This document shows, one piece after another, positions 8,801-16,776 of a stretch of DNA of 64,000 nucleotides (within the stretch, counting starts at the first letter, position 1; each line of letters opens with the position of its first letter). The position numbers were made by a program, and so were the translations under genes. This stretch comes from Oleiagrimonas sp963747595. GTDB lineage: Bacteria; Pseudomonadota; Gammaproteobacteria; Xanthomonadales; Rhodanobacteraceae. The notes under the pieces were generated by a model. The model had not been told where the DNA came from. It saw only the letters and a list, made by a program, of their open reading frames with translations, and searched no databases. The stretch lies in the NCBI GenBank assembly GCA_963747595.1, contig CAVVFO010000002.1, positions 1,302,001 through 1,366,000 on the forward strand. Direction: 5' to 3'.

Positions 8801-9703
8801 GGTGCCCGCTGCATCGAGCCGCAGGCGAACGCGCGCATCCCATGCCGGCAGCGTCACGTCTCCACCCGGACCGTCCAGGTTCAACTGCCGTAGATGGCTG
8901 CGCAGGATGCCTGTCCACAATCGGCCATGTCTCCACCACAACCAGGCTGCCATGGTGCCCTGGCCATGCCGCACGGCGACACCCTTGATGCTGAGCCCGT
9001 GCAACAGGGCGCCCAGATCGGTGCGTTTCGCGACTGCATAGATTTCGCCGGAGCCGCGCTCCGGCTGCAGGTGCCCGATCACCTGCATCTTGCCCTTCGC
9101 CGCGGCACGGCGCACTTCGGCGGAAAATCGCAGGCGCCCGGCCCCGTTGGTCACGCGCAACGCCGGCACCTGGAGAGTGAAATGCCGTCCGCTGCCGACA
9201 TCGTCGATATCCACGCGCACCGCCTGCATCCACAGATTGCCGGGCAGGTCGTGGACGGAAAAACGATGCGATACGTGGCCGGCATGGCCGAAACCGGAGA
9301 CATGCCAACTGCCATCGGCATCCCGCCTGAGTCCCAGACGCATTCCGCTCAACCGCAGGTTGACCAGATGTCTGGACGAGGAGAGCCACGCCCCCAGATC
9401 GAATTTCACCCGCGCCCGCGGCAGATGCAAGGCCGCATGCCGCGCATTGCCACCGACAGTGACATCATGCAGCGTCAGCAGCGGGCCCGAGGCCTGCCAC
9501 TGCCCCTGCATGGAGCGGAATTTCACCGGTTGATGCATTTGCGCGCTGAGCAACGACGCCACTTCGCGCGGATAATGCGCGGCCAGCGGCAGCAACAGCT
9601 GGCCCAATGCCAGCAGGGCCGCCACCGCAATGATCGCCGCCGCCAGCAGCCCGCCAAGCGCAAACCGCGCGCGGCGCAGGGAGTGACGCCAGAAGGAACT
9701 CAC
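5834..9703 (-). CDS. yhdP: YhdP, AsmA-like inter-membrane phospholipid transport protein
   Basis: At 1289 aa this is the large AsmA-family protein YhdP (DUF3971/TIGR02099). A single N-terminal transmembrane helix (about residues 16-38, ALGGLLAAAIIAVAALLALG) anchors a long periplasmic beta-rich body. The C-terminus carries the conserved segment from SLEVDVSEGRIPEVNPG through the LSGSVANITVTGRIGL region. In E. coli YhdP, TamB and YdbH act redundantly in moving phospholipids to the outer membrane; tamB also occurs in this window. The start is GTG at 9703. It sits between rng (65 bases upstream) and tldD. Confidence 0.93.
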   Translation of the reverse strand: MSSFWRHSLRRARFALGGLLAAAIIAVAALLALGQLLLPLAAHYPREVASLLSAQMHQPVKFRSMQGQWQASGPLLTLHDVTVGGNARHAALHLPRARVKFDLGAWLSSSRHLVNLRLSGMRLGLRRDADGSWHVSGFGHAGHVSHRFSVHDLPGNLWMQAVRVDIDDVGSGRHFTLQVPALRVTNGAGRLRFSAEVRRAAAKGKMQVIGHLQPERGSGEIYAVAKRTDLGALLHGLSIKGVAVRHGQGTMAAWLWWRHGRLWTGILRSHLRQLNLDGPGGDVTLPAWDARVRLRLDAAGTHVFYDAHDAGAARVRITGSGASRHVWAVARRLDLAPLRLLSVTPSLPRGAAHWLAASQLGGHLLHADAEWNAARGLQTLDAQLRGVRWKPVGVTPGLSALDATVRGDEEAVSVELPAQVATLRMPGVFRQPIRLQQLGGSVTAWHAADGWDMGSDALTLAGDGYAAQLRGRVKLPGSGKKPFVDLALAIDHAKLRAAKLFWPRSMPPKTLHWLDTALQGGNVTAGRVVVHGDLGNWPFRDHRGHFEAQAVLDNARLKFNPAWPAVQHVDAVARFLDDGMQVTASNAQSHGVKVDSAVAAIADFSDAQLLLHASGSGSGADLIGYVRNSPVAAKHADAMHNLSLSGSGTFDFSLMLPFKHHEDTVLAGTARLKDVDATNPDWHLALQALHGQLAYDMHGLHADDLHATFRGAPVDLRLALGAATGDPAVPVRVGAQGMFAVPTLLHGIDALAPLTDVAHGKAPFDIAVEVRRATDGHVATQLHVHSDLVGMQLDLPKPLHKPADQALPLALTLGLPMAGNDMQLTLGPLQIRARLPGSAEPLAMAVHLGTTMPQTLPTQGIRISGHTPVLDLSGWGRRALALAGKTSSGRQVLKSVDLQTDQALLFGEHFQALRFELEPAADTLALHFTGPAIQGVATLPTHGVEKRGITAQFKRLYWPSDKSAHHSEAGHASSPTAVSRLVDVAPSAVPPLHFWVGDLRLGEAHLGQARFESWPTAKGMHIDQLRTHSPAVQLSATGDWNGSANANQTHLVIDFGARNLGHMLSALGFSGLFDGGRTQDHLDATWPGPPSAASLARMTGSLEVDVSEGRIPEVNPGMGRLFGLMSVTELPRRLSLDFGGAFGKGLGFDTIKGTFRLADGNAYTDGLHLSGSVANITVTGRIGLRARDYDQRVQVTPHVGNSLPIMGALAGGPIGAAAGLAIQGLLGNGLNRAVGARYSITGSWGHPHIALISKTTLPQPAVIAIPSIVIPPAQVPDPRWPAPASSSHQ

Positions 9704-9768
9704 GCGTCGGACCGCTCGGGGAATCGGGGACAGAGGTTCATGTGCATGCTGTCAGAACAGGACATCCA

Positions 9769-11253
9769 TTAAAGCAGAACGACATCGAACTGTTCCTGCA
9801 GGTAATGCTCCTCGGACTTGAAGCTGATGCTCTTGCCGATGGACTCCTCCAGCTCCGCCACCGTCACGGACTCCTCCTCCAGGATGCGGTGGACCACATC
9901 CGGACTGGCCAGTACCAGCAGCTTGCCCGCCTCGAACTGGCGCACGGCGCGGGTGATTTCGCGAAATACCTCATAGGTCACGGTTTCTGCCGTCTTCACC
10001 ATGCCGCGTCCACCGCATGACGCGCAGGATTCGCACAGCTGTCGTTCCAGACTGTCGGTGGTGCGCTTGCGCGTCATCTCCACCAGGCCCAGGGCGGACA
10101 TGGGATATACGGTGGTCCTGGCATGATCGCGGGCCAGGCCCTTTTCCAGCGTACGGATGACCTGACGCTTGTGTTCTTCATCGAGCATGTCGATGAAGTC
10201 GATGATGATGATGCCGCCCAGGTTGCGCAGCCGCAGCTGGCGTGCCGCGGCCTGCGCCGCCTCCAGATTGGTGCGATACACCGTTTCCTCCAGATTGCGA
10301 CTGCCCAGATAACCACCGGTATTGACGTCGATGGTGGTCATCGCTTCGGTCTGGTCGACCACAAGGTACCCGCCGGATTTCAGCGGCACGTCCTTGCGCA
10401 GCGCCCTCTGGATTTCGTCCTCCACCCCATACAGGTCGAAAATGGATTGCTCGCCGTCGTAGTACTCGATGCGGCTGGCCAGATCCGGCATGAACTTGTT
10501 GACGAAGTGCAACGTCTCCCCGTAGGTCTCGCGTGAATCCACACGGACCTTCTCCACGCCCTCGTGGAGCGCGTCACGCAGCGAGCGCAGCGGCAACGAC
10601 AGTTCCTCGTAGATCCGCTCGCCCACTTTTTGCTGCTGTGCGTTTTCCTGCACCACGCGCCAGACCTTGGCCAGATAAGTCACGTCGAAGGCCAGCTCGG
10701 CCTCGGCCCGGCCCTCGGCATTGGTGCGCACGATGTAACCCGGCGGGTCCTCGCCGATGAGGGCGGTCAGGCAGTTCCTGAGGCGCTGGCGCTCCTCCTC
10801 GCCCTCGATGCGCGCCGAGACCCCCAGCGTCTGCGCATACGGCAGCAACACCAGATACCGCGACGGAATCGACAAGTGCGCGGACAAGCGCGCACCCTTG
10901 GTACTGATGGGATCGCGGATGACCTGCACCACGATGTCCTGACCCTCATGAATCAGGCTGGTGATGGACGGTGGTGCCGCGGGACCGGTTTCTGCCTGCG
11001 CCTCGCCTGTCAACGCGGTGACCGGTGGCCGCACGATGTCGGAGGCGTGCAGAAAGGCCGCACGCTCCAGGCCGATGTCCACGAAGGCCGCCTGCATCCC
11101 GGGCATGACGCGCCGCACACGGCCCTTGTAGATATTCCCCACATAGCCGCGGCGTTGCGCACGTTCCACATGCACTTCCTGCAGCATGCCGTTCTCGACC
11201 ACCGCCACCCGGGTTTCGCGCGGCGTCACGTTGACCAGTATTTCCTCGCTCAC
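9769..11253 (-). CDS. rng: Ribonuclease G
   Basis: RNase G is an endoribonuclease that matures the 5' end of 16S rRNA and decays some mRNAs. The 494 aa begin SEEILVNVTPRETRVAVVENG, like E. coli RNase G, followed by an S1 domain (about residues 38-125). The catalytic metal-binding aspartates are in TIDVNTGGYLG and IIIDFIDMLDEEHK. The zinc-link cysteines are in CASCGGRG. The length excludes an RNase E with its long tail. The GTG start at 11253 overlaps the maf stop by 4 bases (GTGA), so the two are translationally coupled. Confidence 0.95.
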   Translation of the reverse strand: MSEEILVNVTPRETRVAVVENGMLQEVHVERAQRRGYVGNIYKGRVRRVMPGMQAAFVDIGLERAAFLHASDIVRPPVTALTGEAQAETGPAAPPSITSLIHEGQDIVVQVIRDPISTKGARLSAHLSIPSRYLVLLPYAQTLGVSARIEGEEERQRLRNCLTALIGEDPPGYIVRTNAEGRAEAELAFDVTYLAKVWRVVQENAQQQKVGERIYEELSLPLRSLRDALHEGVEKVRVDSRETYGETLHFVNKFMPDLASRIEYYDGEQSIFDLYGVEDEIQRALRKDVPLKSGGYLVVDQTEAMTTIDVNTGGYLGSRNLEETVYRTNLEAAQAAARQLRLRNLGGIIIIDFIDMLDEEHKRQVIRTLEKGLARDHARTTVYPMSALGLVEMTRKRTTDSLERQLCESCASCGGRGMVKTAETVTYEVFREITRAVRQFEAGKLLVLASPDVVHRILEEESVTVAELEESIGKSISFKSEEHYLQEQFDVVLL

Positions 11254-11849
11254 CGCGCTTGCCCCTCCTGTGCCGGCATGCAACTGTCCAGGCCCGCCTG
11301 GCGCAGCAATGCTGCCGTTTCGAACAACGGCAGCCCCATGACCGCGGAATAACTTCCCCGCAGGTTGGCGATGAAGACCGCCGCACGCCCCTGGATGGCA
11401 TAACCGCCGGCCTTGCCGAACGACTCGCCTGTGGATACATAGTCGGCGATGTCCGCCTCGTCCAGCGAGGTCATGGTGACATCCGAAATGCAGCGCGCTT
11501 CCAGCTCGCGGCCGTCATGCAGCAACCAGACGGTCGAGACCGCCTGGTGCGTGCAGCCGGAAAGCCGCCGCAGCATGGCCGAGGCTTGCGCCGCGTCCGC
11601 GGGTTTGCCGAAGACCTCGTCGTCCAGCACCACCTCGGTATCCGCGCCGATCACCGCGGCCGACGGATCATCGCGGAGCCGCTGGAGACCGGCACGCGCC
11701 TTGTCCCGCGCCACGCGGCTCACATACGCCACAGCCGGTTCGTGCGTTCGCCGCACTTCGGGCACGTCGACCGGCACCACCTCGAAGGCAGCGCCGATCT
11801 GGGCAAGCAACTGGTGGCGGCGCGGCGACCGCGAGGCGAGGTACAGCAT
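11250..11849 (-). CDS. maf: Maf-family nucleoside triphosphate pyrophosphatase (YhdE type, dTTP/UTP)
   Basis: The 199 aa contain the Maf signature ASRSPRR at the N-terminus, the GADTEVVLDDEVFGKP motif and GYAIQGRAAVF near the C-terminus. The family hydrolyses non-canonical or surplus NTPs to NMP and pyrophosphate. Adjacency to rng points to the YhdE subgroup, which prefers dTTP, UTP and modified pyrimidines. The ATG at 11849 fits the family N-terminus but has no good ribosome site. The open frame extends to 11900 and a GTG lies between, so the start is uncertain. Confidence 0.9.
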   Translation of the reverse strand: MLYLASRSPRRHQLLAQIGAAFEVVPVDVPEVRRTHEPAVAYVSRVARDKARAGLQRLRDDPSAAVIGADTEVVLDDEVFGKPADAAQASAMLRRLSGCTHQAVSTVWLLHDGRELEARCISDVTMTSLDEADIADYVSTGESFGKAGGYAIQGRAAVFIANLRGSYSAVMGLPLFETAALLRQAGLDSCMPAQEGQAR

Positions 11850-11950
11850 CCGGTTGAGGATACCCACGCTGCCGCCGGGTTCCAAGCTGGTTGTCATCAC
11901 ATGGCTTTGCTAAGGTCGAGCCACTGGGGAGGAACCATCGGGGGGCGAAC

Positions 11951-12241
11951 ATGCGGATCAGGGAACGCATTCTTCTGGGCGTCAGCGGGCTGGTGCTCGC
12001 GATTGCGGGCGCGCAGCAACTCGTGCACGCAATCAGCAACGGCTTGCCTGCCGCGGCACACCACGCAGGCGCGGCCGCGTCGACGGCGTATACCTGCGGG
12101 TACATCACCGGTTACGAAGCAGCCGTGGTCATCAAGCTGGTCTGCGGCTTCGCCCTTCTGGCATGGTCCCTGCGCGACATCATGCGCCAGCGCACCGCGC
12201 GCGCGGTGAACCCGCCTCGCCGTCCTCAGGGCCGATGGTAA
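11951..12241 (+). CDS. Small two-helix membrane protein, unknown
   Basis: I do not recognise this 96-aa product. It has two hydrophobic segments, about residues 8-27 and 60-78, separated by a loop rich in Ala, His and Gly with CGYITGYE, and an Arg/Pro-rich tail. A G-run (GGGGGG) sits 5-10 bases before the ATG and could act as a ribosome site. It is divergent from maf and its 3' end overlaps that of rlmH by 16 bases. It fills an otherwise empty gap. Coding is plausible from the membrane pattern but not proven. Confidence 0.5.
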   Translation: MRIRERILLGVSGLVLAIAGAQQLVHAISNGLPAAAHHAGAAASTAYTCGYITGYEAAVVIKLVCGFALLAWSLRDIMRQRTARAVNPPRRPQGRW

Positions 12242-12696
12242 GGATGACCTGCCAGAATCGTGGTGGCGCGGTACACCTGCTCGATCAATACCAGCCGCAC
12301 CAGCATGTGCGGCAGCGTCAGGGGCCCCAGCGACCAGCGCCGTCCGGCACGGGCCAGCACGTCCGGCGCGTGGCCGTCCGGGCCGCCGATCAGCAGCGAC
12401 ACGTCGCCGCCCGTCATGCGCCAATCGCCCAATTGCGCGGCCAGGTCTTCGCTGGACCACGCCTTGCCGCGCCCGTCCAGCGCGATCACGTGACCACCGG
12501 GCGGCAGCGCGGCCAGCACCGCGGCGCCTTCGTCCGCAATCGCACGCTTCACGTCACGCCCCTTGCCACGCGCTCCGGGCCGTATCTCGATCAGCTCCAG
12601 CGGCGTCTCGCGTGTGAGGCGCTTCTGGTAATCGGCAAAGCCGTCGGCCACCCAGGCCGGCATGTGGTCGCCAATGGCAATGATCCGGATGCGCAT
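12226..12696 (-). CDS. rlmH: 23S rRNA (pseudouridine1915-N3)-methyltransferase RlmH
   Basis: RlmH is a SPOUT methyltransferase that methylates pseudouridine 1915 in helix 69 of 23S rRNA. The 156 aa equal the usual length. The motifs LDGRGKAWSSEDLA, SLLIGGPDGH and the knot segment LTLPHMLVRLVLIEQVYRA are present. The open frame extends further upstream, but that part lies in a dispersed repeat; ATG 12696 starts the family-like MRIRIIAIG. The usual upstream partner rsfS is absent, since repeats and then ruvB lie there. Confidence 0.95.
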   Translation of the reverse strand: MRIRIIAIGDHMPAWVADGFADYQKRLTRETPLELIEIRPGARGKGRDVKRAIADEGAAVLAALPPGGHVIALDGRGKAWSSEDLAAQLGDWRMTGGDVSLLIGGPDGHAPDVLARAGRRWSLGPLTLPHMLVRLVLIEQVYRATTILAGHPYHRP

Positions 12697-12729
12697 GACG
12701 TGGACGCTCAATTCAACGGAGCGCCCAGT

Positions 12730-13074
12730 GTAGGGCGGATCAAGGAGCGTCAGCGACGGATCCGCCTGTTTGCCGCGAGCTCGAAAGAACCGTGCGTCCG
12801 CGAAAAAACGTTCGCGAGGGTCCCGTCCGGCATGTCCACAACGCAACTGTGCGCCTTTACCGCAAGCAGCGGCTCCGTCCCCGGATCAAGTCCTGTCTCT
12901 TGATCACTTCTTCTGTGGACCATCACTTCATCCACAAACCGCATGTACCAGACCGTCATCCCGGCGAAAGCCGGGATGACGGTCTTGACGGATCCGCTTT
13001 GCAGGTCGTGGTCGGCTTCGATGAAATGTGATCAAGAAACAGGGTCAAGTCCGGGGTCCTTGAGCCCCCCCTAC
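12730..13074. repeat. Composite dispersed repeat, copy B, filling the rlmH-ruvB gap
   Basis: This stretch without a gene starts with GTAGGGCGGATCAAGGAGCG and ends with the inverted form TCCTTGAGCCCCCCCTAC. A first unit (12730 to about 12890) has the two arms seen in the other copies (GGATCCGCCTG... and GCAAGCAGCGGCTCCGTC). A second unit follows, bounded by a 16-base inverted pair at 12892-12907 and 13028-13043 with one mismatch, and holding a separate palindrome at 12951-12984. The last CTA (13071-13073) is the complement of the ruvB stop codon TAG. No gene or RNA is recognisable. Confidence 0.75.
12951..12984. repeat. Perfect 15-bp palindrome with GAAA loop, nested in copy B
   Basis: The arms GACCGTCATCCCGGC and GCCGGGATGACGGTC pair exactly around a GAAA tetraloop. 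The core GTCATCCCGGC-GAAA-GCCGGGATGAC is a form I recall from intergenic repeats of many proteobacteria. No second copy is in this window. It lies inside the composite element between rlmH and ruvB. Confidence 0.85.
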
Positions 13075-14129
13075 TCGGAGTAGCCGTCCGGGTCCGTTGC
13101 CATGAACAAGTCCTGCGCCGGCGTCTGCCGTGGCGGCGGATTCAGGCCCAGGTGACGCCAGGCGCGTGCGGCGGCCATGCGGCCGCGGGCGGTGCGGATG
13201 AGATAGCCCTGCTGGATGAGGTACGGCTCGACCACGTCCTCCAGCGTGCCACGATCCTCGCTCAAGGCCGCGGCCAGCGATTCCACGCCCACCGGCCCCC
13301 CCTCGAAGTTGTCGATGATGATGTGCAGCAGGCGGCGATCGAGGTCGTCGAATCCTTCGCTGTCCACCTTGAGCATATCCATGGCCGCACGCGCCACGTC
13401 CCGGGTGATATGGCCGTCCGCGCGCACCTCGGCGTAGTCGCGCACGCGGCGCAACAGGCGGTTGGCAATGCGCGGCGTACCGCGTGCACGGCGGGCGATT
13501 TCACCGGCGCCATCAGCCGCGCAGGCAATATCCAGGATGCGCGCGGAACGGCGCACGATGGCGGTCAACTCAACGTGATCGTAGAACTCCAGGCGCTGCA
13601 CGATGCCGAAGCGGTCGCGCAGCGGGCCGGTCAGCAATCCGGCGCGGGTGGTGGCACCAATCAGCGTGAACGGCGGCAGATCCAGCTTGATGGAGCGCGC
13701 TGCCGGCCCCTCGCCGATCATGATGTCGATCTGGAAGTCTTCCATGGCCGGATACAGCACTTCCTCGACCACCGGCGACAGGCGATGGATCTCGTCCACA
13801 AACAGGACGTCGTTGGCTTCCAGATTGGTCAGCAACGCCGCCAGATCGCCGGCACGCTCCAACACGGGTCCGGAGGTGGTGCGCAGATTCACGCCCAGCT
13901 CGTTGGCGATGACGTGGCTCAGCGTGGTCTTGCCCAGCCCCGGCGGACCGAAGATCAGCACATGGTCCAGCGCACCGCCGCGGCGCCGCGCCGCCTCGAT
14001 GTAGATCGCCAGCTGCTCGCGCACGGTTTTCTGCCCGAGGTACTCGTCCAGCCGCTGTGGCCGGATCGATGCTTCCAGCACCTCGTCTTCGGCGGTGGCG
14101 TCGTTGGCGATCAGGCGGTCATCGGTCAT
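13071..14129 (-). CDS. ruvB: Holliday junction branch migration helicase RuvB
   Basis: The 352 aa form the hexameric AAA+ motor that drives branch migration with RuvA. Walker A GPPGLGKTT is at residues 61-69, Walker B is in LFVDEIHRL, and the sensor region reads GATTRAGLLTGPLRDRFG. The C-terminal winged-helix DNA-binding domain includes GGPVGVESLAAAL. The ATG at 14129 gives the family N-terminus. It is separated from ruvA by kup. Its TAG stop coincides with the conserved end of a dispersed repeat. Confidence 0.97.
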   Translation of the reverse strand: MTDDRLIANDATAEDEVLEASIRPQRLDEYLGQKTVREQLAIYIEAARRRGGALDHVLIFGPPGLGKTTLSHVIANELGVNLRTTSGPVLERAGDLAALLTNLEANDVLFVDEIHRLSPVVEEVLYPAMEDFQIDIMIGEGPAARSIKLDLPPFTLIGATTRAGLLTGPLRDRFGIVQRLEFYDHVELTAIVRRSARILDIACAADGAGEIARRARGTPRIANRLLRRVRDYAEVRADGHITRDVARAAMDMLKVDSEGFDDLDRRLLHIIIDNFEGGPVGVESLAAALSEDRGTLEDVVEPYLIQQGYLIRTARGRMAAARAWRHLGLNPPPRQTPAQDLFMATDPDGYSE

Positions 14130-14237
14130 GGCGACATTATGGCCGGAGAAAGGGGTCAACAGGAGTGAGCGGCGAGACGGGCAGGAACATCCGGATCGCG
14201 GTGCTGGTCCGGCCCCTCACTGCGCGCCCCTCACGAC

Positions 14238-16163
14238 TCAAATCTCTACCTGCGCGCCCAGCTCGATGAGCCGGTTGCCGGGAATCTCGAAGAAGGCGGT
14301 GGCCGGCAGGGCATTGCGCTGCATGAAAGCGAACAGCTTGTCCCGCCACAGCGCCATGCCGGGTCGGCGCACATTGGCGACAATGGTCTCGCGCGAGAGG
14401 AAGAACGTGGTGTCCATCATGTCGAACTCGAGCCCGTGGCGTGCGCAGGCGGCCAAAGCCACCGGAATGTGCGAATCCTCGGCGAACCCGAAACGCAGGG
14501 TCAGCTTGTAGAACTCACCGCCCAGCGGCTCGACCTCGATGCGCTCGTCCGCGTCGGCGACCGGCGTCTCCAGGGTCTCTGCCGTCAGAAACACGTTGCG
14601 CTCGTGCAGCACCTTGTTGTGCTTGAGGTTGTGCAGCATGGCGTGCGGCACGGACGACTGGTTGGCGGTGAGAAAGATGGCGGTGCCCGGCACGCGCAAC
14701 GGCGGATGCTCCTCGATGTTCTCGATGAATGGCTGCAGCGCCAACCCGCCCTGCTTGATCTCGCGCACCACCAGCTCGCGGCCGCGGCGCCAGGTGGTCA
14801 TGATGGCGAACAGCAACAGGCCCAGCACCAGCGGGAACCAGCCGCCGTCGGGAATCTTCAGGGTGTTGGCGCCGAAGAACGAGAGGTCGATGGTCAGCAG
14901 CGCCAGCCCCAGCGGCAGGACCACCAGCCAATGCCAGTGCCACAGGCGCTTGGCTACGGTCATCACCAGCAGGGTGTCGATGGCGAAGGTGCCGGTCACG
15001 GCGATACCGTAGGCGCCGGCCAGTGCGTTTGACGAGCCGAACATCACCACGGTGAGAATCACCGCAACCATCAGCAGGCGATTCACCCACGGCAGAAAGA
15101 TATGCCCGACGGCCTCGCTCGATGTCTGTATCACCTGCATACGCGGCACGAATCCCAGCTGGATGGCCTGGCGGGTGACGGAAAACGCGCCGGAAATCAC
15201 CGCCTGTGAAGCAATTACCGTGGCCGCCGTGGCCAGCGCGATCATCGGGTAACCGGCCCAGTCCGGTACCGAGTGGTAGAAGGGATTGGAGATGGCTTGC
15301 GGGTGTTCCAGCACCATGCCGCTTTGACCGTAATAGTTGAGCAGCAGCGCCGGCAGCACGAAACCGAACCACGCCGCCCGGATCGGGAAGCGGCCGAAAT
15401 GGCCCATATCCGTGTACAGCGCCTCGGCGCCGGTCACACACAGCACCACAGCACCCAGCGCGACGAACGCCGCCCCCCCGTGAACCTGGAAAAAATGCAC
15501 CGCATATATGGGATTCAATGCCGCCAGCACTTGCGGCGCCTGGATAATGTTCCAGATACCGATTGCGGCCAGACTCAGGAACCACAGCACGCAGATCGGC
15601 CCGAACAACGCACCCACCTTGGCAGTGCCGTGACGCTGCAGCCAGAACAATCCCAACAACACCAGCACGGCGATCGGCACGACCCAGTTTTGCAGCCCGG
15701 TACTGACCACCTCCAGCCCCTCGACCGCCGAGAGCACGGAGATCGACGGCGTAATCACGCCGTCGCCGAAGAACAGAGCCGCACCCAGCAGGGCCATCAG
15801 CATGATCAGCCGGCGCAGGCGTGCGGATCCACCTACGGCGCGCTGCGCCATGGTCATCAGCGCCATGATGCCGCCCTCGCCCTTGTTGTCGGCGCGCATC
15901 ACCAGGCTGACGTACTTGACCGCCACCACCGAGATCAGACTCCAGGTAATCAGCGACAGCACGCCCAGCACGGCGCTGTGCGTCGGCTGCAGGCCGTATT
16001 CTGGACGGAAGGTTTCCTTGAGGGTATACAGCGGACTGGTGCCGATGTCGCCAAAGACCACGCCGATGGCGCCCAGGATCAGCGTCGGCACGCTGCCGTG
16101 CAGTACATCTGCGGACTTGCCTTCGGAGTGCACGCTGTTCTGGTGTGTCGATTCGTTGCTCAT
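14238..16163 (-). CDS. kup: Kup-type low-affinity potassium transporter (copy 1)
   Basis: The 641 aa belong to the KUP/HAK/KT family of potassium/proton symporters. The N-terminus carries GVVFGDIGTSPLYTLKE, the family signature, followed by about 12 transmembrane helices (for example LIMLMALLGAALFFGDGVITP) and a cytoplasmic C-terminal domain of about 190 residues. The ATG at 16163 follows the ruvA stop by 13 bases, so it is probably part of the yebC-ruvC-ruvA transcript and splits ruvA from ruvB. A second, divergent Kup lies at 27865-29802. Confidence 0.95.
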   Translation of the reverse strand: MSNESTHQNSVHSEGKSADVLHGSVPTLILGAIGVVFGDIGTSPLYTLKETFRPEYGLQPTHSAVLGVLSLITWSLISVVAVKYVSLVMRADNKGEGGIMALMTMAQRAVGGSARLRRLIMLMALLGAALFFGDGVITPSISVLSAVEGLEVVSTGLQNWVVPIAVLVLLGLFWLQRHGTAKVGALFGPICVLWFLSLAAIGIWNIIQAPQVLAALNPIYAVHFFQVHGGAAFVALGAVVLCVTGAEALYTDMGHFGRFPIRAAWFGFVLPALLLNYYGQSGMVLEHPQAISNPFYHSVPDWAGYPMIALATAATVIASQAVISGAFSVTRQAIQLGFVPRMQVIQTSSEAVGHIFLPWVNRLLMVAVILTVVMFGSSNALAGAYGIAVTGTFAIDTLLVMTVAKRLWHWHWLVVLPLGLALLTIDLSFFGANTLKIPDGGWFPLVLGLLLFAIMTTWRRGRELVVREIKQGGLALQPFIENIEEHPPLRVPGTAIFLTANQSSVPHAMLHNLKHNKVLHERNVFLTAETLETPVADADERIEVEPLGGEFYKLTLRFGFAEDSHIPVALAACARHGLEFDMMDTTFFLSRETIVANVRRPGMALWRDKLFAFMQRNALPATAFFEIPGNRLIELGAQVEI

Positions 16164-16176
16164 GGGATGTCCAGCC

Positions 16177-16776
16177 TCAGGCGCCGAGGGCGGCGCGCAG
16201 GGCCTTGCGAATGATGGTTTCGGCGTCATCGCCGTTGGCGCCGGCCTTGGTCGCCAGCCGCGTGGCCTCGGTCGGCTTGTAGCCCAGCTGCTGCAGGGCA
16301 ATGACCGCCTCGGCACGAGCATCGCGTGGGCTGTTCGCTGCCGCGGACGCCACGCCCGGCGTGGCGATGGACAAACCATCCACGCGGTCGCGCAGCTCCA
16401 CCACGATGCGTTCGGCGGTCTTCTTGCCGATCCCCGGGATCTTGGTCAGTGCGACCACATCGCCGGTTTCCACCATGCGCGTGAATTCGGCACTGGAGGC
16501 GCCCGACAGCACGGCCAGCGCGATCTTGGCGCCGATTCCGCTGACCTTCAGCAGATGCCGGAAGAGCTCGCGTTCGGATGCGTGCATGAAACCGTACAGG
16601 GCGACGCTGTCTTCCTTGGCCAGATAGTGCGTCAGCAGGGTCACGTCCTTGCCGGTGCCGGGCAGGTCGTAGATGGTCGACATCGGCGCCTGCAGCTCGT
16701 AGCCGACGCCACCGACATCCACCAGCAGCCAGGGCGGCTGCTTGGACACCAAAGTCCCGCGCAAGCGCCCGATCAT
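16177..16776 (-). CDS. ruvA: Holliday junction branch migration protein RuvA
   Basis: RuvA tetramers bind the four-way junction and recruit RuvB. The 199 aa start MIGRLRGTL with an OB-fold domain. The helix-hairpin-helix segments LLKVSGIGAKIALAVLSG and ALTKIPGIGKKTAERIVVEL follow, then a C-terminal RuvB-contact domain ending in ALQQLGYKPTEATR. The ATG overlaps the ruvC stop by 4 bases (ATGA), so it is coupled to ruvC. Confidence 0.97.
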   Translation of the reverse strand: MIGRLRGTLVSKQPPWLLVDVGGVGYELQAPMSTIYDLPGTGKDVTLLTHYLAKEDSVALYGFMHASERELFRHLLKVSGIGAKIALAVLSGASSAEFTRMVETGDVVALTKIPGIGKKTAERIVVELRDRVDGLSIATPGVASAAANSPRDARAEAVIALQQLGYKPTEATRLATKAGANGDDAETIIRKALRAALGA

